Shown: positions 6,507 through 16,125, numbered from the stretch's first letter. The stretch: 19,476 nt of DNA from Azoarcus sp. (GCA_023230755.1 JALNWS010000060.1:1-19476), one strand, 5' to 3'. Notes: generated by a model from the letters alone, not told the origin. Program-made: numbers and translations.

Positions 6507-7310
6507 ATGAGGAATGCGCTCAAACTGGTCGCCGTTGCGGTAGCGGCGGTCGTGGTGGCAGGAACAGCGACGGCCCAGTCTACGGCCGACGACATTGCCA
6601 AGTATCGCGAGATGATCGCGGACGGAAATCCGGCCGAACTTTACGAGATGCAAGGCGAGGAACTGTGGCGAACGCTACGTGGACCCAAAAAGGCAACGCT
6701 GGAAAAGTGTGACCTGGGGATGGGGCCCGGTGTCGTGAAAGGGGCGTCTGCACGGATGCCGCGCTATTTCAAGGATACCGGCATGGTGCAGGATCTCGAG
6801 TCGCGCCTGCTGACATGCATGGAAACGCTTCAGGGGATCGACCCCAAGCTCGTCATCGATGGCAAGTTCAACAGTGGCGAGCGCAAGACCATGGATGCGC
6901 TGGTGGCCTATGTCGTCACGCACTCCAAGGGTGACGCGATCAAGGTCGACATGAGCAACCCGAAGATGAAGGAGCTCTACGCCCTTGGCGAACGTGCCTT
7001 CTATTACCGTGCGGGTCCGATGGACTTCTCCTGCGCGACCTGTCATGGCGAAGACGACAAACGGATTCGCCTGCAGGACTTGCCCAACCTCACCACGCAC
7101 AAGGGTGCGGCGGCAGGGTGGGGAAGCTGGCCGGCATACCGGGTTTCCAACAGTCAGTTCTGGACCATGCAACATCGCCTTAACGACTGTTTCCGCCAAC
7201 AGCGGACGGCAGAGCCCATTTATGCATCCGAAGTCACCATCGCGCTGTCGGTCTACATGGCTGCCAAGGCGAATGGCGGTGAAGTGATGACCCCCGGACT
7301 GAAGCGCTGA
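6507..7310 (+). CDS. soxA: SoxA, monoheme cytochrome of the SoxXA complex
   Basis: A 267-residue subunit of L-cysteine S-thiosulfotransferase, which joins thiosulfate to the SoxY cysteine. The signal peptide runs to about ATAQ (24). The only heme motif is CATCH at 176-180. Cys228 in LNDCFRQQR matches the conserved cysteine that ligates the heme and is the active-site persulfide in characterised SoxA. The N-terminal domain keeps single cysteines at 68 (LEKCDLG) and 104 (LLTCMET) instead of a CxxCH. This marks the monoheme SoxA type, where these two probably form a disulfide. A strong GGAGGAG precedes the start. It is followed by soxX 13 bases later. Confidence 0.95.
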   Translation: MRNALKLVAVAVAAVVVAGTATAQSTADDIAKYREMIADGNPAELYEMQGEELWRTLRGPKKATLEKCDLGMGPGVVKGASARMPRYFKDTGMVQDLESRLLTCMETLQGIDPKLVIDGKFNSGERKTMDALVAYVVTHSKGDAIKVDMSNPKMKELYALGERAFYYRAGPMDFSCATCHGEDDKRIRLQDLPNLTTHKGAAAGWGSWPAYRVSNSQFWTMQHRLNDCFRQQRTAEPIYASEVTIALSVYMAAKANGGEVMTPGLKR

Positions 7311-7323
7311 GGAGACCCGAGCC

Positions 7324-7938
7324 ATGAAAATGAAACTGATTGTGCCCCTGGCCCTCGCCGCCGTCTTTGCCGTTCCCGTTCACGCCGCCAGCTCGGACGA
7401 GCTCGACATGAAGGCGCGCGAGATGATGAAGGATTCGTTCAAGGAAACCGGCATCGCGAAGAAGCACCGCATGCTCCAGCTTGATTTCCAGGAGGCCTGC
7501 TCGCAGGCCAAGTTGCCGCCCACTGCGGTCATGAAGCAGATTGAAGCCGAGCAGATGAAGACCATCAAGTGGCCTTCGGACGGCAAGTACTACGGTGACT
7601 GGAAGGAAGGCGAAAAAATTGCCATCAGCGGACGGGGCCTTACGTGGCGCGACAAGGCCGATGCGGAGAACGGAGGTGGTTGCTACAACTGTCACCAGCT
7701 GTCGCACAATGAAATCTCCTACGGCACCATCGGCCCCAGCCTGCTCGAATACGGCAAACTGCGCGGCAACTCGGACGAGATGGTGAAGTACACCTGGGGC
7801 AAGTTGTGGAACGCCAAGGCCTACAACGCCTGCAGCAACATGCCACGCAATGGTGATGCGGAAATCCTGACCGAACAGCAGATCAAGCACCTGATGGCCT
7901 ACCTGTTCGACCCTGAATCCCCCGTCAACAAGCGCTGA
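7324..7938 (+). CDS. soxX: SoxX, cytochrome c subunit of the SoxXA complex
   Basis: A 204-residue periplasmic monoheme cytochrome that pairs with SoxA. Signal peptide about 1-21 (PVHAAS). Heme motif CYNCH at 120-124, with Met173 in SNMPR as distal ligand. The heme domain is preceded by about 95 residues after the signal, so this is a long SoxX. The extra segment holds Cys59, and Cys170 lies just before the ligand Met, so a disulfide between them is possible. GAGGAG overlaps the soxA stop region, indicating coupling. An intrinsic terminator follows 16 bases after the stop. Confidence 0.94.
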   Translation: MKMKLIVPLALAAVFAVPVHAASSDELDMKAREMMKDSFKETGIAKKHRMLQLDFQEACSQAKLPPTAVMKQIEAEQMKTIKWPSDGKYYGDWKEGEKIAISGRGLTWRDKADAENGGGCYNCHQLSHNEISYGTIGPSLLEYGKLRGNSDEMVKYTWGKLWNAKAYNACSNMPRNGDAEILTEQQIKHLMAYLFDPESPVNKR

Positions 7939-7954
7939 CGGTTGATTCGCTCCG

Positions 7955-7985
7955 GCCCGGTCCGTGATGCGGTCCGGGCTTTTTT
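7955..7985 (+). terminator. intrinsic terminator between soxX and soxB
   Basis: A stem of ten pairs with one internal T-T mismatch (GCCCGGTCCG, 7955-7964, with CGGTCCGGGC, 7970-7979) closes a 5-base loop and is followed by six T residues (7980-7985). It should stop or attenuate transcription after soxX, which would leave soxB dependent on readthrough or its own promoter. Confidence 0.82.
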
Positions 7986-8036
7986 CCGCCCGAATTTCCG
8001 TTTTTCGTCCATTTTCATGACGTAAGGATTCAGATC

Positions 8037-9761
8037 ATGAGCATGAATCGCCGCGAGTTTCTCCAGCTCCTGGCCATCGCTTCGGCAGGTGGCATGACCC
8101 TTCACAGCGACATTGCGCGCGCCGAGGCGGCTGCGGAAAAGCTCTACGAACTGCCGAAGTTCGGCAATGTCAGCCTCCTGCACATGACCGATTGTCATGC
8201 GCAGTTGCTGCCGATCTATTTCCGCGAGCCCAACGTCAACCTGGGCGTGGGCGACATGCTCGGGAGACCGCCCCATGTCGTAGGCGAGGGTTTTCTCAAG
8301 GCGTTCGGGCTCAAGCCGGGCGGGGCCGAGGCACATGCCTTCACCTATCTGAATTTCAGCGAGGCTGCGCGACATTACGGCAAGGTCGGCGGGTTTGCGC
8401 ATCTTTCCACGTTGGTCAAGAGAATGAAGGCCAGTCGTCCCGGCGCGCTCCTGCTCGACGGCGGCGACACGTGGCAGGGCTCGGGTACCGCCTTGTGGAC
8501 CAATGCGCAGGACATGGTCGACGCCAGCAAGCTGCTTGGCGTGGATGTGATGACGCTGCACTGGGAATCCACCTATGGCGCCGAGCGGGTGAAGGAGATC
8601 GAGGAGAAGGACTTCGCCGGCAAGATCGATATCGTGGCGCAGAACGTGCGCACGACCGACTTCGAAGACCCCGTCTTCAAGCCCTACGTGATCAAGAACA
8701 TCAACGGTATTCCGGTCGCGATCGTCGGGCAGGCCTTCCCCTACACACCCATTGCGAATCCGCGCTGGATGACGCCGAACTGGAGTTTCGGCATCCAGGA
8801 GCAGGGCATGCAGGAGGCCGTCGATGCGGCGCGGGCAGAGGGCGCACAGGTCGTCGTCGTGCTCTCGCACAATGGCATGGACGTGGACCTCAAGCTCGCC
8901 AGCAGGGTAACCGGCATCGATGCGATTTTCGGCGGACACACACACGATGGCATGCCGGCACCGACGGTCGTGAGCAATTCCGGCGGCAAGACGCTGGTGA
9001 CCAATGCAGGCTCCAACGGCAAGTTTCTGGGGGTGATGGATTTTGATGTGCGCGGCGGAAAGGTCATGGATTTCCGCTACAAGCTGCTGCCGGTGTTCGC
9101 GAACATGCTGCCTGCCGACAAGGAAATGGCCAGCTATATCGACAAGGTGCGGGCGCCCTTCATCGAGAAGCTCTCGGAGAAACTGGCGGTGACCGAAGGC
9201 ATGCTCTATCGGCGGGGCAATTTCAACGGTTCCTGGGATCAGTTGCTGGTCGATGCGCTGATCGCGGAGAAGGATGCCGAGATCGCGTTCTCGCCCGGCT
9301 TCCGCTGGGGAACGTCGCTGCTGCCGGGCGACACCATCACGATGGAGCACCTGCTCGATCAGACCGCAATCACCTATCCGTGGACGACGGTGACGGAGAT
9401 GAGTGGCGAGACGATCAAGGCCGTGCTGGAAGATGTCGCCGACAACCTGTTCAACCCCGACCCGTACTATCAGCAAGGCGGCGACATGGTGCGTGTTGGC
9501 GGGTTGCAGTACAGCTGCGATCCGAATGCGGGCATGGGCAAGCGCATCGACAACATGATGCTTCAGGGCAAGCGCATCGAGCCCGGCAAGACCTACAAGG
9601 TCGCGGGGTGGGCGCCGGTGTCGGAGGCGGCGAAGGATTCCGGTCCTGCGGTATGGGACGTGGTGGCCAATTATCTGCGGACGCAGAAGGTCATCTCGCA
9701 GCGCCCGCTCAACCTGCCTACGCTGAAGGGGATGGAGGGTAACCCGGGCGTGGCGGTATGA
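8037..9761 (+). CDS. soxB: SoxB, thiosulfohydrolase
   Basis: A 574-residue di-manganese hydrolase of the 5'-nucleotidase/metallophosphoesterase family. It releases sulfate from the terminal sulfone group of SoxY-bound intermediates. The twin-arginine signal is MNRREFLQLL (3-12), ending near IARAEA. Metal-site motifs appear in order: HMTDCHAQL (49-57; Asp52, His54), DGGDTWQGSG (141-150; Asp144), LHWESTYG (174-181), LSHNG (276-280; His278) and GGHTHDG (299-305; His301, His303). The C-terminal nucleotidase domain begins near residue 340. TAAGGA stands before the ATG; a second ATG two codons later is also possible. It lies 98 bases behind soxX, beyond a terminator. Confidence 0.96.
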   Translation: MSMNRREFLQLLAIASAGGMTLHSDIARAEAAAEKLYELPKFGNVSLLHMTDCHAQLLPIYFREPNVNLGVGDMLGRPPHVVGEGFLKAFGLKPGGAEAHAFTYLNFSEAARHYGKVGGFAHLSTLVKRMKASRPGALLLDGGDTWQGSGTALWTNAQDMVDASKLLGVDVMTLHWESTYGAERVKEIEEKDFAGKIDIVAQNVRTTDFEDPVFKPYVIKNINGIPVAIVGQAFPYTPIANPRWMTPNWSFGIQEQGMQEAVDAARAEGAQVVVVLSHNGMDVDLKLASRVTGIDAIFGGHTHDGMPAPTVVSNSGGKTLVTNAGSNGKFLGVMDFDVRGGKVMDFRYKLLPVFANMLPADKEMASYIDKVRAPFIEKLSEKLAVTEGMLYRRGNFNGSWDQLLVDALIAEKDAEIAFSPGFRWGTSLLPGDTITMEHLLDQTAITYPWTTVTEMSGETIKAVLEDVADNLFNPDPYYQQGGDMVRVGGLQYSCDPNAGMGKRIDNMMLQGKRIEPGKTYKVAGWAPVSEAAKDSGPAVWDVVANYLRTQKVISQRPLNLPTLKGMEGNPGVAV

Positions 9762-9878
9762 GACTGGTCCTGCAGGGCGGCGCTGCCGTGCCCGTCCTGC
9801 TCTGGCAGGCGGCGCGCGTTCGGAACTGAGTTGAATCGGCACCGGGCGGGCGCATGCGCCTGACCTGGGCCGGCCTTC
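9762..9878. other. convergent spacer between soxB and aceK
   Basis: The 117 bases contain small GC-rich inverted repeats (CCTGC-TCTG-GCAGG, and a GCCGGCC/GGCCGGC pair at 9869-9891 that overlaps the aceK end). No T tract follows any of them, so I cannot call a clear intrinsic terminator for either gene. Confidence 0.4.
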
Positions 9879-11660
9879 TCATGTGGCCGGCGATGCCGGT
9901 TCGTTTTCGGCCTGCTCGGGGAATAGATTGCAGAAGCGCAACGCCTGCGGATAGGGAAAGAAGTCTTCCACATACCCGCTGCGGATGCTGTCCTGTGCCC
10001 TGCGCCAGAATTCAGGTGCCAGCAGGTCGCGGTGGTGTTTCAGGAACGCCTTGCGAATGCGGGGCGTGCCGAGCAGAAAGGTCGCGAACTCCTCGGGAAA
10101 CACATCCATGGGCCCGGTCGAGTACCAGGGTTCGGCCGCCATCTCCATTTCCTCATAGGGCGCGGGCGGGATGTTGCGGAAGTTCACATCCGTCATGTAT
10201 TCGATCTCGTCGTAGTCGTAGAAGACCACGCGGCCATAGCGGGTCACGCCGAAGTTTTTCCACAGCATGTCGCCGGGGAAGATATTGGCGATCGCCATCT
10301 CGCGAATCGCGTTGCCGTACTCCTCGACCGCGTGCTCCACGTCGTCGTCGCTCGCATGCTCCAGATGGATGTTGAGCGGCGTCATCCTGCGCTCGATATA
10401 GAGGTGCTTGATGACGATCGAGTCGCCGTCGAGCTCGAACGAGCTGGGTGCCAGCCGGCTCAGTTCTTCGAGCAGATCGGGATGGAAGCGCGACAGCGGC
10501 AGCGCGGCGTAGGAAAACTCCAGCGTGTCGGCCATGCGCCCGACGCGGTCGATCTGCTTGACCATCAGGTACTTGCGTTTGACGGTGGCGCGATCCATGT
10601 TCTTCGAGGCGCCGAACACATCCTTGATGATCTTGAACACATAGGGGTAGGACGGTAGCGTGAAGACCAGCATCACCAGCCCGCGAATGCCGGGGGCGAT
10701 GATGAACTGGTCGTTCGAGTGGCGCAGGTGCGAGACGAGATCGCGGAAGAACATCGTCTTGCCCTGCTTGCCGAGGCCAAGCATGGTGTAGAGCTCGCTG
10801 CGCGGCTTGTTGGGCATGATCGAGCGCAGAAACTGAACATAGCCCGAGGGCACTTCCATTTCGACCATGAAGTAGGCGCGTGAGAGCGAAAACAGCACCG
10901 AGATGCGCCACGGGTCGAGCAGCAGGGTGTCGAAGAAGAGCTTGCCCGATGGCGTATGGCGCACTGCGAGCGTGAAGGGGTATTCCTGATAGCCGTTGAT
11001 CGCCTTGCCGATGATGTAGGCCGTCTTGTTGCGATAGAACGCCGAGTACAGCACCTGGATCTGGCAATTGACCTCCATCTCGGGCCAGGACGCCAGATGG
11101 GCTTGAGTGGTGCGGACGATGAAATCGACATCGCGATCGAGGTTGTCGAACGGACGCTGCCAGTCGAAGTCTTCGATGATGTTCTTCACCGTGGCGCGCA
11201 GTCCTGCTTCCTGCGGGTAGTAGCTGGAATAGACCGGCGGGTAGGAGTCGATGTATTCGGTCGAAACTGCCGGGCGGGCAAAGATGTAGTCGTTGTTGAA
11301 ATAGGTGCGGTGCAGGATCTTGCAGCACACAGAGTTGAAGAAGGTTTCAGCCAGTTCGGGCTGCTTGTGCCGGATCAGCATGCCGATGAAGTGCAGCTTG
11401 ACCTGCTGCCAGGTGGTGTCGTCGAGGGAGTCGGCGTCGAACTCGCCATGCAGGCGGGCGACGGTTTCATTCACACGGTCGTCGTAAAACTGCACGCGCT
11501 CGCGCACCGCGTCGAGCTGTGCCTGCCACTCTCCAGCCTCGAAGTACTCTTTCGCTCGTCGGGATGTGTCGCGAAAAATCCGGTAATGCTTGTTGAAGCC
11601 TTCGATCAGGGTCTGCGCAATCGCCTGCGCGACCGGGTTTTCTCCCATGGGTGCATCCAT
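9879..11660 (-). CDS. aceK: isocitrate dehydrogenase kinase/phosphatase
   Basis: A 593-residue bifunctional enzyme that phosphorylates and dephosphorylates isocitrate dehydrogenase. This diverts isocitrate into the glyoxylate bypass during growth on acetate or other C2 sources. The N-terminal regulatory half is followed by a kinase-like fold. The ATP loop APGIRGLVMLVFTLPS begins at 322, Lys343 lies in YVFKIIKD, and FPGDMLWKNFG (461-471) and YDYDEIEYM (481-489) hold the catalytic and metal residues. Asp464, Asp482 and Lys343 correspond to E. coli Asp457, Asp475 and Lys336 with a constant offset of seven. Length is close to that of E. coli (about 580). GGAGGAGAG precedes the ATG at 11660; an internal ATG at 11648 is less well placed. 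It diverges from icd, its substrate gene, rather than following aceBA as in enterobacteria. Confidence 0.96.
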   Translation of the reverse strand: MDAPMGENPVAQAIAQTLIEGFNKHYRIFRDTSRRAKEYFEAGEWQAQLDAVRERVQFYDDRVNETVARLHGEFDADSLDDTTWQQVKLHFIGMLIRHKQPELAETFFNSVCCKILHRTYFNNDYIFARPAVSTEYIDSYPPVYSSYYPQEAGLRATVKNIIEDFDWQRPFDNLDRDVDFIVRTTQAHLASWPEMEVNCQIQVLYSAFYRNKTAYIIGKAINGYQEYPFTLAVRHTPSGKLFFDTLLLDPWRISVLFSLSRAYFMVEMEVPSGYVQFLRSIMPNKPRSELYTMLGLGKQGKTMFFRDLVSHLRHSNDQFIIAPGIRGLVMLVFTLPSYPYVFKIIKDVFGASKNMDRATVKRKYLMVKQIDRVGRMADTLEFSYAALPLSRFHPDLLEELSRLAPSSFELDGDSIVIKHLYIERRMTPLNIHLEHASDDDVEHAVEEYGNAIREMAIANIFPGDMLWKNFGVTRYGRVVFYDYDEIEYMTDVNFRNIPPAPYEEMEMAAEPWYSTGPMDVFPEEFATFLLGTPRIRKAFLKHHRDLLAPEFWRRAQDSIRSGYVEDFFPYPQALRFCNLFPEQAENEPASPAT

Positions 11661-11901
11661 CCCCGCTCTCCTCCGTCAGGACTCGTCTGCGCTTGCCCGG
11701 ATGGTGCTTGGGGCAGGTCGGGATTTTATCATTGGCGCTTCGCGTCCAAGGTATGGGTGTTGTTTCGGACGTGCCGGATATCATAGATAATCATCGTCCG
11801 GTGGCGTGGCGATCGGGCTCCAGAGACAAGCCCTTTCGTCCCGGCTGTCGATGACAGCCGCACCCTTCCAAAGGTCAACAGAGTCCAGCGAGGGAACAGC
11901 A
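11661..11901. promoter_or_regulatory. aceK-icd divergent intergenic region
   Basis: The 241 bases between the two start codons must hold both promoters. Only weak matches are visible: an AT-rich TAAAAT on the minus strand near 11730 for aceK, and TTGTTT (11760-11765) followed by GATAAT (11786-11791), spaced too widely, for icd. A strong hairpin at 11842-11860 lies in the probable icd leader (separate entry). No operator could be recognised. Confidence 0.45.
11842..11860 (+). other. hairpin in probable icd leader
   Basis: CGGCTGTC (11842-11849) and GACAGCCG (11853-11860) form a perfect 8-bp stem around a 3-base loop, about 40 bases before the icd start. No T run follows, so it is not an intrinsic terminator. 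It may stabilise the leader RNA or, as DNA, be a protein site. Confidence 0.5.
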
Positions 11902-13146
<1,245 letters not shown>

Positions 13147-13193
13147 TTCCGCTCCGGCCGTGTCGGGCTGGAGCCATACCGACCGCAAGGTAT

Positions 13194-13232
13194 GAAAAAA
13201 CCCCGCCATCCTTCCGGATGCGGGGTTTTTTC
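13194..13232. terminator. bidirectional intrinsic terminator between icd and usp
   Basis: AAAAAACCCCGC-c-ATCC on the left pairs with GGATGCGGGGTTTTTT on the right around a short ttcc loop, with one bulged C. The A and T tracts on both sides allow termination from both icd (plus) and the universal stress gene (minus). Confidence 0.9.
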
Positions 13233-13255
13233 ATGTGCAGGATGAACCGCGGAAG

Positions 13256-13711
13256 TCAGTGGTCTCCGCGCACGATCAGCACCGACACGTTCACCTTGCG
13301 TACCAGGTTCTCAGCTACGCTGCCAAGCAGCATGCGGCGGAAGCCGCGGCGACCATGTGAGCCGACAACCAGCAGGTCGGCGCCTGATGTTTCAACCGCG
13401 TGGGCGATCTGGTCCGCAGCATGCAGATCCTCTGCGGCAAGAAAGCGCTCGCGCGGCGCGAGACCGGCTGCGCGCGCAGTTTCCATCGCAGTCTTCAAGG
13501 TGTTGCGCCCGCCGTCGAGCAGGGCGTCCTGCATCTTGCCGTGGTCCACCAGGGTCACGCCGTGATGTGAAAATGCCTGCAGCATGGATTCGTCCACCGC
13601 ATGTGCAATCTCCAGCACCGCTTCGTGAAGTCGCGCCAGTGCAATGGCTTCGTCAAGGGCCTTGGCAGACGTCTCGCTGTCATCGATTGCGACCAGAATA
13701 TGTTTGTACAT
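13256..13711 (-). CDS. universal stress protein (UspA family)
   Basis: A 151-residue single-domain Usp. It opens MYKHILVAIDDSETSAKALD, with the nucleotide-contacting Asp, and ends with GSHGRRGFRRMLLGSVAENL, which matches the ATP-binding G-2x-G-9x-G-S/T motif exactly. It is therefore an ATP-binding Usp rather than a UspA that lacks the motif. Such proteins respond to starvation, redox or energy stress, and the precise role cannot be told from sequence. I chose the ATG at 13711 because the conserved fold starts there; upstream in-frame sequence is not Usp-like. It converges on icd and has its own promoter region to the right. Confidence 0.93.
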   Translation of the reverse strand: MYKHILVAIDDSETSAKALDEAIALARLHEAVLEIAHAVDESMLQAFSHHGVTLVDHGKMQDALLDGGRNTLKTAMETARAAGLAPRERFLAAEDLHAADQIAHAVETSGADLLVVGSHGRRGFRRMLLGSVAENLVRKVNVSVLIVRGDH

Positions 13712-14035
13712 CTTGGCTCCCGCGCCAGAACAATATCGCGCAAGCCTAGCACTGGTGAGGGCGTCAGTGCATCGGCGTTTTCCTGTAAGCCACCGCGCCG
13801 TGGCCGTCGAATTCTGCGTGGCATGCGGGATTGGAGGAGGCACGGGTTTCGCGCTTTCCCATCTGCGCGGCGGGGCGATATGCGAATGGCAGATTACTCA
13901 AGCTGACGAAGAAGTTTCTCTTTGTAAGCCAGAAGTAAGATCCGCGTTCATATAATCCACCTGCAGTTTTGTCGGCTGGCCTGATTCCGGCCTGTCCGGT
14001 CGCAAAGCAGGCAACAATTATCGAGAGGAGACATT
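13712..14035. promoter_or_regulatory. usp/symporter divergent intergenic region
   Basis: The 324 bases separate the starts of usp (minus) and the symporter operon (plus). I see no gene in it. A TATAAT at 13951-13956 is a good -10 for the symporter operon, giving a leader of about 75 bases, but no matching -35 lies 16-18 bases before it (GCCAGA at the 17-base spacing). That suggests an activated promoter. The downstream part carries AGAGGAG just before the DUF4212 start. No convincing operator repeat was found. Confidence 0.5.
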
Positions 14036-14290
14036 ATGGAAAGCAACAGTTCAGCCTATTGGAAGGCGACGCTGGGCCTGTTGACCAAGATCCTGATCAT
14101 CTGGTTCTTGGTCTCTTTTGGCGCAGGCATTCTCTTCGCGCCGATGCTCAACAACATCCACCTGGGTGGTTACCCGTTGGGATTCTGGTTCGCGCAACAG
14201 GGTTCGATTTACGTGTTCGTTGTTCTCATCTTCTATTACGCGAAGAAGATGGGTCAGCTCGACGAACAGTTCGACGTTCACGAAGACTGA
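14036..14290 (+). CDS. DUF4212 sodium/substrate symporter small subunit
   Basis: An 84-residue membrane protein with two transmembrane segments (about 13-36 and 48-70), a short PLGFWFAQQGSIYVF signature at 47-61 and an acidic C-terminal tail. DUF4212 proteins are the small partners of VC_2705-type sodium:solute symporters and are almost always encoded directly before them, as here. GAGAGGAGAC precedes the ATG. It is followed by the permease after 10 bases. The exact role of the small subunit is not established. Confidence 0.92.
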   Translation: MESNSSAYWKATLGLLTKILIIWFLVSFGAGILFAPMLNNIHLGGYPLGFWFAQQGSIYVFVVLIFYYAKKMGQLDEQFDVHED

Positions 14291-14300
14291 GGGGCGACAC

Positions 14301-16109
14301 ATGGATCTTCAAACAATTACCTACGTGGTGGTCGGCATCAGCTTTGCGCTGTATATCGGCATCGCAATCTGGGCACGTGCAGGCAGCACCAGTGAGTTCT
14401 ATGTCGCAGGCGGCGGCGTTCACCCGATCGCAAACGGCATGGCAACAGGCGCTGACTGGATGTCTGCAGCGTCCTTCATCTCAATGGCCGGCCTCATCTC
14501 CAACATGGGCTATGGTGGCGGTCTGTTCCTGATGGGATGGACCGGTGGCTACGTTCTGCTGGCGATGCTGCTTGCACCGTACCTGCGCAAGTTCGGCAAA
14601 TTCACCGTGCCCCAGTTCATTGGCGACCGCTTCTACTCGAAGTCCGCCAGCACGGTTGCCGTGATCTGCCTGCTGACCGCCTCCATCACCTACGTCATCG
14701 GCCAGATGACGGGTGTGGGCGTGGCCTTCTCGCGCTTCCTTGGCGTGACCAACGACACCGGTATCTACATCGGTATGGGCATTGTGTTCATGTACGCCGT
14801 GTTCGGCGGCATGAAAGGCATTACCTACACCCAGGTAGCCCAGTACGTTGTTCTCATCCTGGCCTACACGGTTCCGGCGATCTTCATCTCGCTGCAACTG
14901 ACGGGCAGCGTCCTGCCGCAGTTCGGTCTTGGCGGCACGCTGGTCGGTACCGACACGACCCTGCTGACGCGTCTTGATCAGGTGGTGACGGATCTCGGCT
15001 TCGGTCAATACACGACATCGGTTCCGGGCAGCACGCTGAACATGTTCGTATACACCGTGTCGCTGATGATCGGTACCGCAGGTCTGCCGCACGTGATCGT
15101 TCGCTTCTTCACCGTACCGAAGGTCAAGGATGCACGTTCGTCCGCCGGTTGGGCGCTGGTCTTCATCGCCCTGCTGTACACGACTGCACCTGGCGTTGCC
15201 GCCATGGCCAAGTACAACCTGCATGCGACGGTGAACTCCGCAGTGACCCACGGTGGTGATCTGTACGCTGCTGATGCCAGCCTTGAGTTCGAAAAGCGTC
15301 CGGCATGGATGAAGCGTTGGGAGCAAACCGGTCTGCTGGCCTTCGAAGACAAGAACGGCGACGGTCGCATCCAGTACTACAACGACAAGCCGACTGCCAA
15401 CGCCGAATCCAAGGCCAAGGCTGAAGCTGCAGGCTGGAAGGGCAACGAGCTGACGGTCAACCCCGACATCATCGTGCTGGCCAACCCGGAAATCGCACTG
15501 CTGCCCAACTGGGTGATCGCACTGATCGCTGCAGGTGGTCTGGCTGCTGCGCTCTCCACGGCTGCCGGTCTGCTGATGGCCATCTCGTCCGCCGTGTCGC
15601 ATGACCTGGTGAAGAACGTGATCAATCCGGATATTTCGGACAAGAACGAACTGCTCGTGGGCAAGATCTCCATGGCTTTCGCGATTGTTCTGGCCGGCTA
15701 TCTCGGTCTGAACCCGCCGGGCTTTGCTGCCGGTACCGTGGCCCTGGCCTTCGGTATTGCAGCCAGCTCGCTGTTCCCGGCGATCATGATGGGCATCTTC
15801 TCCAAGAAGATGAACAAGGAAGGCGCCATCGCCGGCATGCTGTCGGGTCTGCTCATTACCCTGCTTTACGTGTTCGCTCACAAGGGTATGTTCTTCATCA
15901 AGGGCACCGAGTTCACCGATCTGATCGGTGGTCCGAACTCCTTCTTCGGCATCACGCCGGAAGCGTTCGGTGCAATCGGCGCTGTGGTGAACTTCACCGT
16001 GGCCTTCCTGGTCGATAAGGTGACGAAAGAGCCGCCCGAGCACATCCAGGCGCTGGTCGAGAGTGTTCGTATCCCCCGCGGTTCCAAGGCGGTCGACGGC
16101 GCTCACTAA
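14301..16109 (+). CDS. sodium:solute symporter large subunit (acetate/organic-acid permease type)
   Basis: A 602-residue SSS-family permease of the VC_2705 subfamily, related to ActP, with about 13 hydrophobic segments. Typical stretches are EFYVAGGGVHPIANGMATGA (34 on), 'ATGADWMSAASFISMAGLI' and GTAGLPHVIVRFFTVP. A large hydrophilic insertion between transmembrane segments (about 310-395) contains DKNGDGRIQYYN at 350-361, like an EF-hand calcium loop. The start at 14301 follows the DUF4212 stop by 10 bases with GAGGGGCGAC as ribosome site; an in-frame ATG inside the upstream gene gives a non-membrane leader and is rejected. Substrate is inferred: relatives carry acetate, propionate or pyruvate, and the nearby aceK/icd pair favours acetate. 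Confidence 0.92.
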   Translation: MDLQTITYVVVGISFALYIGIAIWARAGSTSEFYVAGGGVHPIANGMATGADWMSAASFISMAGLISNMGYGGGLFLMGWTGGYVLLAMLLAPYLRKFGKFTVPQFIGDRFYSKSASTVAVICLLTASITYVIGQMTGVGVAFSRFLGVTNDTGIYIGMGIVFMYAVFGGMKGITYTQVAQYVVLILAYTVPAIFISLQLTGSVLPQFGLGGTLVGTDTTLLTRLDQVVTDLGFGQYTTSVPGSTLNMFVYTVSLMIGTAGLPHVIVRFFTVPKVKDARSSAGWALVFIALLYTTAPGVAAMAKYNLHATVNSAVTHGGDLYAADASLEFEKRPAWMKRWEQTGLLAFEDKNGDGRIQYYNDKPTANAESKAKAEAAGWKGNELTVNPDIIVLANPEIALLPNWVIALIAAGGLAAALSTAAGLLMAISSAVSHDLVKNVINPDISDKNELLVGKISMAFAIVLAGYLGLNPPGFAAGTVALAFGIAASSLFPAIMMGIFSKKMNKEGAIAGMLSGLLITLLYVFAHKGMFFIKGTEFTDLIGGPNSFFGITPEAFGAIGAVVNFTVAFLVDKVTKEPPEHIQALVESVRIPRGSKAVDGAH

Positions 16110-16125
16110 GCACGCATGAAGTGGT

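Noticed and set aside
7899..9842. A 647-codon open frame on the minus strand opposite soxX/soxB
   Set aside because: It is antisense to a well-supported SoxB with full metal motifs. Its translation is Arg/His/Leu-rich with no recognisable domain, typical of a GC-rich shadow frame.
9868..9891. GGCCGGCC/GGCCGGC inverted repeat at the end of aceK
   Set aside because: It overlaps the coding end, is made of self-palindromic GC-rich units common by chance here, and no T tract follows, so I do not call it a terminator.
10153..11328. A 391-codon frame on the same strand as aceK
   Set aside because: It lies in another frame within aceK, which carries all catalytic motifs, so it is not a separate gene.
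13819..13835. Possible sigma-54 promoter (TGGCATGCGGGATTGGA) before the symporter operon
   Set aside because: The GG and GC elements are not 10 bases apart and the -12 GC is replaced by GG, so it does not satisfy the consensus.
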